A DNA stretch of 64,000 bases from Chlorophyllum brunneum. Its lineage: Eukaryota; Basidiomycota; Agaricomycetes; Agaricales; Agaricaceae. The notes beneath the pieces are model-generated. The model did no database searches. It saw only the letters and a list, made by a program, of their open reading frames with translations, and was not told the DNA's origin. The stretch covers positions 682,001 through 746,000 of the forward strand of contig OY756142.1 of the NCBI GenBank assembly GCA_963576785.1, in the 5' to 3' direction. The position numbers and the translations under genes were made by a program. This document shows positions 13,566-25,770 of the stretch, in pieces (the first letter of the stretch is position 1; every line of letters starts with the position of its first letter).

Positions 13566-13592
13566 TGGTGGTGGTATGAGTCAAAGAAGGGA

Positions 13593-15065
13593 TATCACTG
13601 ATTGTCCTTGTTGGGTATGGGGGGTGAGAGACTCTGTGCATCCTCTGATCATAGCAATCAAGGATATGTTTCTTTGCCATTTGCATGGGTGAAGGACCAG
13701 TGACACGGTCACGCCAAGTGGTCACTTGTTGAATCCACAGTGAGTTCTTGAGGAGGGCAGTGAAACATAAGTTTCATGCTTCAGTACATACCTTTTTCTC
13801 AAGCTCAGTGCGAGTATTTTTGTGTGCTTGCTGGACCTTCTTGGAATTAACCCAAGTGACAGGTTTAGGTCTCTTACTCACTAATACATGAGTGGTAGGA
13901 GGAGTGGGAGCAGGAGTGGGTCCATGCATATCCATGTGCCTTATCAGGTTGAAGAGAATTATCCCCAAACCAGTAAAGCAATGGACCACAGGTTCCATGG
14001 CAATGGCAAAGCCTGTCATGGCTTTCAACATGTGGGCTTGTGGTTTACCCTTGCTCTTCCTGGGCTTCTTCTTCTTCTTCTGGACATTAATCCAGGTAGG
14101 AGTAGGTGGAGAAGGCTGGGGGGGCTGTCCACTCGGATTGGCAGGGTGGTGAGGTCTTCTTGCAGGCTGGGCCCTGGTATTGCCTCCAGGATGGAAGTGG
14201 TTCCAGAGTGGTTCAAGGTAAGTCCTAGGGAAGTTGCTCTAAGGGCAAGCTTGGTAGTTAGCAGTGGTAGTATATGAAGCTTGTTGGTTAGACATGGAGG
14301 GTCTGGATCCTTCACGTCTTGACCACTCAGTATTTATAGCTTGCTAAACTACCTCCCAGGTCATATCTACAACATCATTATCATTTGCCAATGTTGTTCA
14401 GTATTCCAATCAGGTGGTAATGCATTCAAAGCGATCATCACACCAAGAACTTCTGGCAACTTTAGTTTAGCTGTTTCTAATTGAGAAGCCATTGTTCTCA
14501 ATTCAGCTAGATCTATTGCTGGATCTTGATTCCCAGAGATGTGCTTTCACAGCATCCTTTGTAGGATTGAATATACTATGGTAGGAGAAGGTATCCCAAA
14601 GCAGGTTTTCAAGTTGTTCCAAAGAAATCCAGGAGTGTCATGTCCATGGAGTAGTAGGGAATCAGGTAAAGTACCATTTATAACAGCCAATGCCTGACCT
14701 CTTAGTTGATCTCTGCTTCTATCCTCCTCCATTAAGGCTGCAGGATTTTTAGGGAAGAGATTTTGATCTGTCACAGTCCATCCTGACTGGTCGGAACCAG
14801 TGACAGATATGAGAGTCAAGGTATCCTGAAGCCTTCTAGACCAGAACGCATAGTCCTTAGGCCCATTGAGCTTAGGCAAACCAGAGACGATATTATTAGT
14901 AGCCATAATATCTTCGTCGAGTGAATTTCTTTCTAGAAGAAAATTCTCATATTAGCAATAATCAAATGCAAGAATAACTCTGTTAGGTAAAGCCCTACTA
15001 TCCTATCTTGGTTAGAGAGGATAATAATAGTTTAACCATCAGTAAGGCTACCGGGACCCATAACC
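13593..15065 (-). pseudogene. Copia-1 gag 5' part
   Basis: Gag starts at an ATG at 14906 and its first 119 codons are open (14547-14906), with the copia gag segment FWSRRLQDTL near residue 21. The frame continues through degraded, proline-rich pieces down to the LINE insertion at 13607. Just upstream of the start, at 15053-15065, the minus strand reads GGTTATGGGTCCC directly after the LTR. This is a primer binding site candidate matching the anticodon region of a Met tRNA (CAU followed by AA), as known for half-tRNA priming in copia and Ty5. It is very like the site of copia-2. Confidence 0.75.
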
Positions 15066-15668
15066 TGTTAAGGAAATAACCATAACAAGTTGTTTGCTAG
15101 GAGTAGCAGTAAACACAGTAGGAGAGAACATAGGGTCTACTCACCAAGATAATAAGCTTCTATCTGATATCTATAGAAAGGTAATTCGGATAGACAGATA
15201 TTAGTTATAAAGCGGTCAGTGTCAGAGGTAGATAGGTCAAAGTCAAGGAGATCAAGACTTGTATTGTATTTAAGAAGATAAGTAATGATAAAAAAGTTGT
15301 TCAATTGAACAAGATGCAGAACATGGTCTGCTACATGGGGTTTATATATATGTAAGAACATAGACAAGTCATACTACATAAAATACTAGGAATACATAGA
15401 ACATTCCTTATGACTTCCATTAACTGTGGCATAGTACCTGTGGAGTACTACGGAACATATTATACCAGTCATTGGAACTATGTAGAATAATCCATTAAGT
15501 ACCAATTGACATTATGACTCTCATTATATGTAGAGCAACTCATAAGAAGTTACTATGGATTGAAGTTACTGGAAAGTAATGGATCAGTCTATTATTATCA
15601 TAATGACTTCATAGTCTATTTCTAAAATATGTCTGAAACTTCAACAGTAGTAAGCACAAATGACAACA
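15066..15668 (-). repeat. Copia LTR shared between copia-1 and copia-2 (LTR B)
   Basis: The 603-bp segment begins TGTTAAGG and ends ATGACAACA on the plus strand, giving TGTT...AACA ends. On its left is the primer binding site and gag of copia-1. On its right is a minus-strand purine tract (GAGCTAGGAGGAG) at the end of the copia-2 RNase H region. It therefore acts as 5' LTR of one element and 3' LTR of the other, with no target duplication on either side. Its last 24 bp nearly match the end of LTR A (27679-28119), but the interior does not. It contains a TATATATA stretch near 15343 and is AT-rich. Confidence 0.72.
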
Positions 15669-18600
15669 CTCCTCCTAGCTCAAAATGCAATATAAATCAA
15701 GTACCAAACTGAATAGGTAAATAATTGTGACATCATTGGAATTTTACAGTATTCAGACTTTTTGTGCAAATGTCAGCAGAGTTCTTTTCAGACTCCACAT
15801 AAAATAGTCCTATTTTGTCTGTCTCAACAAGTTCATAGATGAAATGCCAGTAAATCATGACATGTTTTAGATCAATGTTCAACAACTAGGTTTGAAGTCC
15901 AGAAGGTCAATCCTAGATTGTCACACATGAGATGTGGAGCAGACTGTTTAAACCCAATCTCACCTAGCAGCTGATGGATCCAAATCAGTTGACAAGATGT
16001 TTTGCACATGGTAATATACTTGGCTTCTGTGGTAGACAGCGCTGTGGTGGCTTGTCAGTAACTCAACCAAGAAATTAGTCTATTGGCAAACAAGACTAAG
16101 TTGCTGGAAGTAGACTTGCACATAGTAAGACATCCTGCAAAGTCAGAATTAGAGAAGCCTTGAATGGACTTCTTTGATTGCCCATTAAAAATGAGGCAAT
16201 AGCATCTTGTACTCAGAAGGTAGTGGCACAGGTATAAACTGTGCTTATAGTACTCTTCTGAAGGACTAGCCATCTGCTGACTAAGTTTCACAACAGCATA
16301 AGTGATATCAGGTTGCGAGCCAATCATGAGGTACATCAGGAATCCAACAAGTTGTTGGTACTTCTGGCAGAACTCAGGGTCAATGGTACCCTTATAGGGC
16401 AGGAAGGCACATCCTACCAGAAGAAACATTTGAGTCAGCCTTGCAGTAATACCAAATTTAGCAAGGACCTTATTGAGATATGAAATCTGATTGACATAGA
16501 TCTGCTTGTTCTTCCAGTCCCATGAGATAGTCATGCTGAGAAATTCAGTTGTTTCTCCAAGGTCACAATATTTCCATTGTTCCATGAAGTTTTTCTTCAT
16601 TTGGTAATAGAAGGGGCACTTCTTGCCTATAAAGACAACATCATCAACATAGACAAGGGCAATCATAATCAAGCCAATCTTTGGACAGCAATTATAATAT
16701 ACTCCAGTATTGGATAGAGATTGCTTGAAGCCTATGGTAAGCAGTGACTTTGTTATCATATGCCACCAAGCCAAGCCAGCTTGCTTAAGACTGTACAATG
16801 CTTTTTGTAACCTCCACACTTTATTACATCCAAGTGTGAATCCTTCCAGTTATTCCATAAAGATTTCTTCATCCAGATTGCTATATAAATAGGCAGTTTT
16901 TATGTCAATGCTTTTGATCTCCCAGTCTTCAACTACTGCTAAGAAGAACAGGAGACAAGAAGTTTTGTAGCAGACAACTGGAGAGAAAAGCTCATTGTAG
17001 TTGAGACCTTCCTCCTGTGACAAATCTTTTGCCACTAGTTGAGCACAGTGACAACTGTCTAACTTAGTGTTGAAGACTCATCTATTTTTAACAATGTTAA
17101 TACTCTTGGTAGAGCAGTCTACTAACTCATACATATTGCATTTCCTGAGTGTATCAAGCTCTTCAAGGTATGCCTTAAGCCATTTGTCATACTCAGTTGG
17201 TAGCAACTTGGCAAGGTCCCGAAATTGGACTGGCTATGGCAATGGAGAAGTTGTACCGGCCTTAGAAAGACAGTAATGGATTAACTTTATACCACCTTCA
17301 TGAATTAATTGACAAAGCTCTTCCTCACTAGGCTTAAGTATAGGCAAATCAATATCAATGTTCTGCTTATGTGCTGGTAGGGGAGGTTGCAGCCTGTCAG
17401 GCACATACTCATTCTCTCCTGGAATGCAATTACCAAGCCCTGGTGGGGTATTAGGTCAGCTAGGATTCCATTGTCCTCATCTTGGCTGACTGAAAGACTT
17501 GTACCTTTCATAGTCCCTAAGGATATCCTTCAGGTATCAGTGGTCACCATAAATGTTTTCTTCTCTCCATGGAACCTGAAGGGTGGTTTGATCATGGAGT
17601 TTTCTTGATACCTCGATGTCTGGATGGAGAATAAAGATCCCTTCTAGAATGGGTATAGGAGTCTAGTCACCAGCATGTAGATTAGGTGCAGGTGCAGCCT
17701 TCTCAACATCATCCTCAACCTTAACTCCTCCTGAAGGCTGAGATGGCATAGGTAGAGAGGGAGGTGGAGTGGGATCCTTGTAGGATAATCTTGGAGAAGA
17801 TCCTCTGGAAGAAGAAAAAGGCAGAGGCAACAAAGTCTACTCTCTGGGACTAGGAGTAGGAGTTTGTGGATGAGGAAGCAGTGGCAGTGGTCTGGCACAT
17901 GGCATACTTGGACTGAATAGTCTCGGAACAAATCTATCTCCAGAAGGGGAAGAATTTAATTCATCTCAATTATATAAATTGCTACTATTAGGTGGCAATT
18001 AGCCTTGTTGTTCAGACTGTGATGGACATCTGGGAAAAAAGAGTTCATCAAAGACAGTATGGGAGGAGATAAAGATAGAATTGTTCCACTGATAGTGCAT
18101 AAACTTAAAGTTGCTACCATCACCTACATAACTAATGAAGATCATCAATTCCAATTTGGGCACAAGTTTGTCTTGCCACACCTTATCAGGAAGATATACA
18201 TAGGCCCCACAACCAAATACTCGGAGATGAGAAACATCAGGTTTCCTTCCAAACCATATTTCATAGGGGGTAACCCATTTCAGGTGCTTCATAGGTGTCC
18301 TGTTATAGACATAAGCAGCCATATCAAAAGCAAACTCCCAGTAGCTAGCTGGAAGGCATGCTTCAAGTCACATAGATTGTGCCTTTTCTAGAAGTGTTTG
18401 ATTAAGATGTTTGGTGCACCCATTCTGTTGGTAAATGTATAGCATACTTGTTTTATAAGGATTCCTTTCTCAGCGAAGTAGTCCTTGAGTTCCTGAGACA
18501 TGTACTCTCCTCCATTATCAGAGCACACTTGCTTGATGCATTTGCCTGTCTGATTTGTTACCAGTTCAGCATATGCCTTGAAGGCATGTACAGTGTCTGA

Positions 18601-20564
18601 TTTATTGCACAAAAAAGAAATGTGCAGAGAGGAAGAGTAGTCATCAAGGAATGTCATAACCCATTTGAACTTGTGATAGGACAAAATGGGGAGCTCCTGA
18701 AGATCCAAATAGATCAATTCAAGGATCTTGGACATGCGAGATGTGTTCTTATGGTAGGCTTTGTTTGGTAGCTTTCCAAGTACACAACTAGGGCAAACCT
18801 TCTGTTCCTTCCATAGAAGTACCAGGACAGATTCTGTGTGTTTTGGCACATAACCCAGAGCCTGATCAGATGGGTGTGCGAATCTTTGATGCCAGATATC
18901 ATAAGATGTGGTATTTTTATTAATTGAAGTCAAAGAGAATTGAAGATCTCTATTGCACAAGATATATACATTCACAAAGTGAACTTAGTTTGAAGAAGCA
19001 CCCTGGCAACATTGTCTGCTCAGGAATGGCTTACCACAAATATCACGAATGACAGTCTTTCCATTTGATGTTTCTGTGATCAGACCAGTTTTATCCATGA
19101 TAGATCTGGTTGAGAAAAGTCTCATATCTAACTTCAGTATATGATATACTGGGCAAAGGCACAGAGTCTGCTGCTAAACTTCACCAGACTCAAGTTTTAC
19201 TTCTGTCTCTAAATAGAGAGTACCATAGGATCCAATAGAGAGAGTGGATCTATCTGCAATCTGTGCCAATCTGAAAGAACCTTCGACAACATCAACAAGA
19301 TCCTTTTTGTTTGGAGTAATATTGAGGGAGGCACTGGAGTCCAAAAGCCATTCATCACTCATTTTGTGAGGTTGCCTATTCATTGCATATCCACATGTGC
19401 TACTACAGCTATGTGTTATTTCACACATGTTCTTCACTCTTGAAAACAGAGGAGAAAATATAATATCTGAAGTTTTATTTAATCATGTATATTTATGTAC
19501 ATAAATAGTCTGGCTATTTATCCAAAGATCTACATTGGCTGAAGTTGTACTCTGTGCACTCAGTCAAGAGTCTCTTTGATATCAGTGATGTGTATGACAC
19601 TCCTGCAGCAATTTTCAGATTTGTGTAAAGAGCTAGCAAGATTTGGCTTACCTGCCATTGCTTCATCTGAGTAATCCTCATCCTCAAATCCCATTGATAC
19701 TACATCCTTGTCTATCTTGATGGCAGTCAGAGCTGGGATACTCACGACTGGTTTGGCTGCTAGAGTGGTGCCAAATAGCTTGTCAACCTCCATAATGGAG
19801 GCAGCCATTGGAGGAGAGGCCAGATAGGGGAGGGAAGTGTTTCCCATTCACTTCTTGTGAAGATCCAAGGCTTTTACCTTAGCAGCCACATATGGAGTTG
19901 GGCGGCACTGGGGATCTTAAGATTTCTTCTCAGCAGGATTTGTTATCTGTGAGAGAAGGGAAGGTGGGAGAGGTGTAGAGGACCACTCCTTGGTGACAAG
20001 ACTGTGTATACTCTTCTTTGGTTCAGTAGTCAACTTGGCAAAGCCAAAGTTGACTGAGTCCATCGTGTAAGCCAGTTGCCCAGTATTGTTTCTGGAGAGA
20101 GCTGGTTGCCTAGTATTGACCTCATTGGCTTGGCCCTTACCACTACTCCTTGTACCATATTGCCTCTTCTTCTTATCCCCTTTCTGCTGAGGCTGTTGCT
20201 GCTATGGAGGCTGCTGGTGCTGCTGCTGGGGGCATAACTGCTGCCCCTGTGCCTTTCTGCATTGTTACTGCTACTGCCCTTGATAACGTGGGGGCACGCT
20301 TTGAGATTTCATACCAGAGAATTTATTTACCTACTAGTTTGCTCTAAGTATAGACCAGTAGTTCATAATTGCTCCACAGACTGAAGCAAAGGTCACAGCA
20401 GGGATTTGGGTGTTGACTGTGAGGAAGGGGGTTATGATATTCCAGGCATTTGGAATACCAGAGAGAAAAGTCATTACTTTGATGATCTTAGGAATAGTGC
20501 AATTGCCATTAGCATCAAGCTGTTTGTAGAGAACAGCTAGCTTGGCAATCAGGCCAGAGGGGTC
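15669..20564 (-). pseudogene. Copia-2: gag 3' part, protease, integrase, reverse transcriptase, RNase H
   Basis: This is the body of a second copia element on the minus strand, downstream of the gypsy insertion. From the right it contains: the rest of gag with a Gln/Pro-rich linker (about 20560-19560); a protease with the active-site segment WLLDSSASLN (19174-19437); an integrase with a Cys pair, SYHKFKWVMTFLDDY and an intact DNGGEY motif (17999-18975); a proline-rich linker; a reverse transcriptase with LVYVDD (16055-17035); and RNase H with STTEAKY near 16040. Stops and shifts split it into pieces. The integrase aligns with that of copia-1 but is a different subfamily. The element ends at the purine tract beside LTR B. 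Confidence 0.85.
20560..20564. repeat. Target site duplication GGGTC, left copy
   Basis: GGGTC lies directly before the 5' gypsy LTR. The same five bases follow the 3' LTR at 27008-27012. Removing the element restores an open copia-2 gag frame. Confidence 0.93.
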
Positions 20565-20857
20565 TGTTACGAACCATAGTTAGACCGATCATTCCTATCT
20601 CGTGCCCATTACCTCGTGTACCTTCACACCTGTTTCACTCCTCATTTCATCTCCTGTTTCATCCCTAAAGGCTATGCCTCCTATTTGACTCGTCTACTCG
20701 TCTCCCTTATTATTAGCCACCACTACCAGTATATAAAGTGTAGTAATACTTGATGTATTTCTTACACTTTACCAATCGTATCATCCCTTCTTCCTTTCTC
20801 TACTTCCTTCCTTTATCCAAAGGCTTGCAACCTGAGTCAGAGACTAAGGTCGTAACA
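20565..20857 (+). repeat. Gypsy 5' LTR
   Basis: It starts TGTTACGAACC and ends GTCGTAACA. A TATA box (TATATAAAG) is at 20730-20738. ACACTTTACCAA at 20764-20775, about 34 bp downstream, is the expected start of the transcript and of the R region. Confidence 0.95.
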
Positions 20858-20858
20858 T

Positions 20859-20870
20859 TTGGTAAAGTGT
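20859..20870 (+). promoter_or_regulatory. Primer binding site complementary to the element's own LTR (self-priming)
   Basis: TTGGTAAAGTGT begins one base after the LTR. It is the exact reverse complement of ACACTTTACCAA at 20764-20775 (repeated at 26914-26925), where the transcript should start. Tf1 and related chromoviruses prime reverse transcription by folding the first bases of their mRNA onto the primer site in place of a tRNA. The arrangement here is the same. Confidence 0.75.
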
Positions 20871-20950
20871 TATTCGACTCACCTTGCAAGAGAGGTGCCA
20901 CTATTCGTAGCTAGGCTTGGAATAATAGCCTCCAACCAGGACAACAGTAT

Positions 20951-22195
20951 ATGAGCAGCAGTAGCTCATCGAGAACACCGAGAAGACACAGAGCTCCGAG
21001 ACCAACTGACATCCAGGGTTCACCTATAGTAACAGGATCTAAACGATCAACCAAATCAGAAATCCCTGAAGGCCTTAAACAGCAGAAATCCGAACACAGC
21101 GTAGACGAAAGTACAGCTCTATTCGAAACCGAATTCAACATAGAAGTCGCCGAGAACACATCCGATATAGATATCGCCGAGACCTACGAGAAAGAATCCG
21201 AACACGGTACAGACGAGGAACTAGCCCCATCTGAAGAAGAAATCGACATAGAAGTCGCCGACGCCACAGCTGATAGAGAAATCACCGAGACCCACACAAA
21301 CAAATACAGCGAACCAGAAACAGAACCAGAAATGACAGAAGAAGTCAACATCCCAAAAAACCTAACTCCGGAGCCAGGATATTTCAATGGGGATAGAACC
21401 AGATTCGATGATTGGTGGAGAGCCATATCCTTATGGCTGATGTTCAACAAGATAGAAGAAGAAGAACAGAAAATAGTAGCAATTTTGGCGAGAATGAAAG
21501 GGGGGCTAGCAGGCCCTTACGCCAACATGCAACTCCAAGCCATCCAGAACAAGAAAACGCCAGATTGGGATGACTTTACAAAGGAAATAGAAGCCACATT
21601 TTCCCTGGGAAATAGGAAAGCCATAGCAGAAGGAGAAATTGAGACATTCAAACAAGGGAAGAAGAACACAGCAGATTTCTTAATCGAATTCAAGGCATTG
21701 AAAGCCCAAGTGGGGACAGACGACACCCACGCAATATTCCTCCTCAAACGCCACACCCGAGCAGACATCATCCGAACCATAGTAGGCTACCCGACAACCT
21801 CTGTCCCAATAACATACACCAAATGGAAAACTACAATCCTTGCAGTAGGACAAGGGTATGAAGCAATGGACATCACCCGAGGAGATGTCAGAACCACCAC
21901 CGGAGTTACTTATGGAGGTAGAGGACAACCCATGGAGATAGGAAGACAAAAAGCAGACACCGATCAGAATGGGAAACCGAGGTGCTACAACTGCAACCTC
22001 TATGGGCATATCGCCAAATACTGCAGGAAGAAGACGAAAGTCACATACACCAAGATAACGTGTTACAATTGTGGCAAACAGGGCCACATCTCGAAGAACT
22101 GCTGGGCACCCAAGAAAGCGCATATCAGAGAGATCAATGAGGAAGATGAACGAGAAATGGAGGAGAAAGAGGATTTTGTCGAAGGCTCCGAGTAG
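20951..22195 (+). CDS. Gypsy gag polyprotein
   Basis: This 414-residue capsid and nucleocapsid protein is intact. The first 140 residues are acidic with repeated glutamates. A Ty3-type retrotransposon gag domain follows from about residue 145 (YFNGDRTRFDDWW). Two zinc knuckles lie near the C-terminus, CYNC-x4-H-x4-C in each (CYNCNLYGHIAKYC and CYNCGKQGHISKNC). It ends with a Glu-rich tail. Pol starts just after it in the -1 frame, so pol expression would need frameshifting or re-initiation. Of the gag/pol pair it is the part without lesions. Confidence 0.93.
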   Translation: MSSSSSSRTPRRHRAPRPTDIQGSPIVTGSKRSTKSEIPEGLKQQKSEHSVDESTALFETEFNIEVAENTSDIDIAETYEKESEHGTDEELAPSEEEIDIEVADATADREITETHTNKYSEPETEPEMTEEVNIPKNLTPEPGYFNGDRTRFDDWWRAISLWLMFNKIEEEEQKIVAILARMKGGLAGPYANMQLQAIQNKKTPDWDDFTKEIEATFSLGNRKAIAEGEIETFKQGKKNTADFLIEFKALKAQVGTDDTHAIFLLKRHTRADIIRTIVGYPTTSVPITYTKWKTTILAVGQGYEAMDITRGDVRTTTGVTYGGRGQPMEIGRQKADTDQNGKPRCYNCNLYGHIAKYCRKKTKVTYTKITCYNCGKQGHISKNCWAPKKAHIREINEEDEREMEEKEDFVEGSE

Positions 22196-25100
22196 GCGCA
22201 AACCCGTGAGCCAATAAATCTAGAGTTTCTGTTTTAGCCCACAATAGATGATACGTGATCCCCTAGAAACGAAACTCCACGCGCAAACTTCTCCTCAACT
22301 CAACAATCCAGACAAGAAAAGGACGCAGACAAATCACAACCCTGGTAGACTCCGGATGCACCCACACGTGTATAGCACAATGAACGGTAGACGAAGAACA
22401 GATTCCGACTAAACCCCTGGAAACCCCGATCAGGGTAATCAATGCCGACGGAACAGAAAACAAAAAAGGAGAAATAACGGACAAAGCACAACTGGTATTA
22501 AACAACGGCAACCATACAGAACAGATCGACGCCCTAGTAACACAATTGGAAAGTGCAGACTTATATCTTGGACACGACTGGCTAGTCAAGCATAATCCGG
22601 AGATCGATTGGAACAATCACGTCATACGATTCACCAGATGCCCAGACGATTGCAAAATATCACATAGCGACATACGGTTCAACGAGAGAATACGGACAAT
22701 CAGCGAACACATTGAAGAGAAAAAGGCGGACCAGATGAACGATGAAGACCTACCACCATACCTCCGACAATACACCCACCTATTCAACAAGAAAAACTTT
22801 GACAAACTACCCGAACACATGGTATGGGACCACGAGATAAATCTATCCGAAGACGCACCCCCGGTACTACAGTCCAAGGTCTACCCAATGACAATAATGG
22901 AGAAGCAGGAACTACAGAAATTCCTCGACGAAAACCTTGCCTCAGGACAAATCAGACCATCACAATCCCCCTACGCCACCCCATGCTTCTTCATACCAAA
23001 GAAGGACGGAACAAAACGCCTGGTGCAGGATTACAAAAAGCTGAATGAACACACCATCAAAGACAAGACGCCACTGCCACTCATAGGCGAAGTCCTAGAC
23101 CGGTTAAAGGACGCGAAGGTATTCAACAAGCTCGATATCATTTGGGGATATAACAACGTCAGGATCAGAGAAGGGGATGAATGGAAGGCAGCGTTTGTAA
23201 CAAACAGTAGGTTATTCGAACCTACGGTCATGTTCTTTGGGATGAGTAATTCACCGGCGACCTTCCAGAGGATGATGAACACAGTATTTCGGGAAATGTT
23301 ACATGAGGGATCACTTGTCAACTACATGGACGATTTTGTCATCCCAGGAACCACACAGGAAGAACTCAAAAAAAGAACAACGCGGTTCCTAGACATTGCA
23401 GCCAAGCACCAACTCTATTTCAAACGATCAAAATGTGTGTTCGACGCGAAGGAAATACCCATATTGGGCTTTATAGTCGGACAAGGCAGCGTCAAAATGG
23501 AGGAAGAGAAGGTGAAAGCAGTAAGAGAATGGCCGACACCCAAATCCGTAAAAGACGTCGAAAAATTCCTGGGTTTCGCAAACTTCTACCGACGATTCAT
23601 ACAAGACTAAACATAGCAACACCCCTACACGAGCTGAAGAAGAAGGATGCGCAATGGTCATGGTCAGAACGACAACAACAGGCATTTGAGAAGATCAAGG
23701 AAAATATCACGAGCGAACCAATACTAGCAATGCCTCAAGACAAAGGACAATACAGGGTAGAAGTAGACGCATCGGGATATGGAGTAGGAGCGGTGTTGTC
23801 ACAAAACCAGAATGATCAGTGGCACCCAATCGCCTTTCACTCAAGAACAATGACACCGGCAGAACGAAACTACCAAATCTATGACAAAGAACTACTAGCA
23901 ATCCGGAAAGCAGTCAAAACGTGGAGACAGTACCTACTCGATGCCAATGAACCATTCGAGATATGGACGGACCACAAGAACTTAGAATACTTCAGGAAAC
24001 CACAACAACTCACAGGACGACAGGCAAGATGGCAACTGGAACTACAAGAATATCGCTACACGCTAAAACACATACCCGGAAAGACAAACACAAAAGCAGA
24101 CATGCTATCAAGACTAGCAAAAACGGACACCACCAGAGATAACACAGATATCACGCTATTACCTGACCACTTATTCGATAACACTATCACCGAGATCAGA
24201 CAAATTTGGGAAATATCGGGAGAAGAAGACCTGAAACACTGATTACGGAAGGAGCAAAGAAGAGAAACACAGTGGCTAAGAGAAAAGGAGAAACAACCAG
24301 AGGAGATATGGGAAACTGATGGATTACCCATGTTTGAAGGAAGAATATATGTACCACCAAATGCCGAGTTACGCCAAGAAATACTCCAACAACACCACGA
24401 CAAAACGGACGTAGGACACCCGGGACAGCACAGAATGATCGAACTCCTCAAAAGGACATATTGGTGGCCACAAATGCGCAATGATGTTAAATGATATATC
24501 AAAGGATGCGACACATGTCAGCGAAACAAGATACTCCAGATACGACCTACCACACATCTCCATCCACTACCGATACCCATCGGACCATGGGAAGAAATAT
24601 CCATTGACATGATAGGACCACTACCAGAATCAGAAGGATATGATGCGATACTTGTCATCATTGATTGTTTCAGCAAAACGATCAGACTACGTGCAGTTAA
24701 CACCACCCTATCATCCGAAGAGTTAGGAGACATTTATCGTGATGATATATGGAGACAACACGGGATACCCCGCAGGATCATCAGTGACAGAGGACCACAG
24801 TTCGCATCAAAATTCATGGCAGAACTTTGTAGAGCAACCGGCACCCAACGTAACCTATCCACAGCATACCATCCACAAACAGACGGTCAGACAGAGCGCA
24901 TCAACCAGGAGGTCAAAGCATACCTCAGAAATGTAATCAACCATGTGCAGGACAACTGGAAAAAATGGCTCAGCACAGCGGAATTCCAGTATAACGACAA
25001 AACACATAGCGCCACAGGACATTCACCGTTCCAGATAGTATATAGACGACATCCATGGAAAGGGGATATCTCAAACATCTCCAAGGCACCTGCGATCACG

Positions 25101-25673
25101 GAACAAATACAAGAGTTACAAGACATGCACCAAAAAACGATTGAGATGCTACAACAGAGCCAGACGCAAATGGAGAAACGGAATAGCACAAAACCAGAAC
25201 ACAAGTATGAGGCAGGAAGCCAAGTTTGGCTTGAAGCAGACAATATTAGGACAATAAGGCCGACAAAAAAACTTGATCATAGGAGATACGGACCATTTCG
25301 GGTAAAAGAGAAAATAGGTGAAACAAGCTACCGACTGGAGCTACCTAAAACATAGGCGATACACGACGTGTTTAACAGCAGACTCCTCTCCCCCTATCAC
25401 AAACCCGAGTATGACAGCCAGCGCACTCCACCACCACCGATCCCCGAGATAATCAATGATGAGGAACACTACGAGGTAGATGAAGTCCGAGGACACCACA
25501 CAAAAGGAAAACGAAAACAATACCTGATACACTGGAAAGGATATACGTCCGAAGAAGATACATGGGAAGATGAAGCAAATCTGGAAAATGCCAAGGAAGC
25601 AGTACAAGAGTTTATGAGCAAGATTTCGAGGACGAAACCTATAAAAAGGAGAGGTAAAAAACAGCAATTATGA
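22196..25673 (+). pseudogene. Gypsy pol: protease, RT, RNase H, integrase, chromodomain (broken)
   Basis: The protease has the active-site motif VDSGCTHTC near 22350. The reverse transcriptase is open at 22546-23610 with motif YMDD near 23325. RNase H lies at about 23755-24000 (EVDASGYGVG, TDHKNLEYF). The integrase has an HHCC zinc domain (about 24395-24530) and a catalytic core with IDMIGPLP and ISDRGPQF. The C-terminal chromodomain (25455-25640) keeps aromatic residues in YLIHWKGYTSEEDTWE. Lesions are TGA at 22381, a frame shift near 23605, TGA at 24241 and 24493, and TAG at 25353. The three TGA fit Arg CGA to TGA and the TAG fits Trp TGG to TAG. The chromodomain of such elements can direct integration to marked chromatin. 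Confidence 0.93.
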
Positions 25674-25770
25674 ACAACAGACCTCGCATTCCAAGCAACC
25701 ACTACACTCAACACATCACTCGCTGCATCCACTTCACCCTCGACTTTGCCAACTATCTTCACAGCACACC

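Larger units (their letters stand above)
6754..13592 (-). mobile_element. Non-LTR retrotransposon (LINE) copy 2, full length with poly(A) and TSD
   Basis: This is a complete LINE of about 6.84 kb, read right to left. The 3' tail is a run of 31 T on the plus strand (6754-6784). It is flanked by a 15-bp target duplication, TATCACTGATCGTCC at 6739-6753 and TATCACTGATTGTCC at 13593-13607. ORF1 spans about 11345-13565 and ORF2 about 7216-11335. Both contain many stops and a few frame changes. The tail is still a pure homopolymer and the duplication differs by one C/T change, so the insertion is not very old and the coding damage probably came from cytosine mutation. It is inserted into the gag of copia-1. 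Confidence 0.92.
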
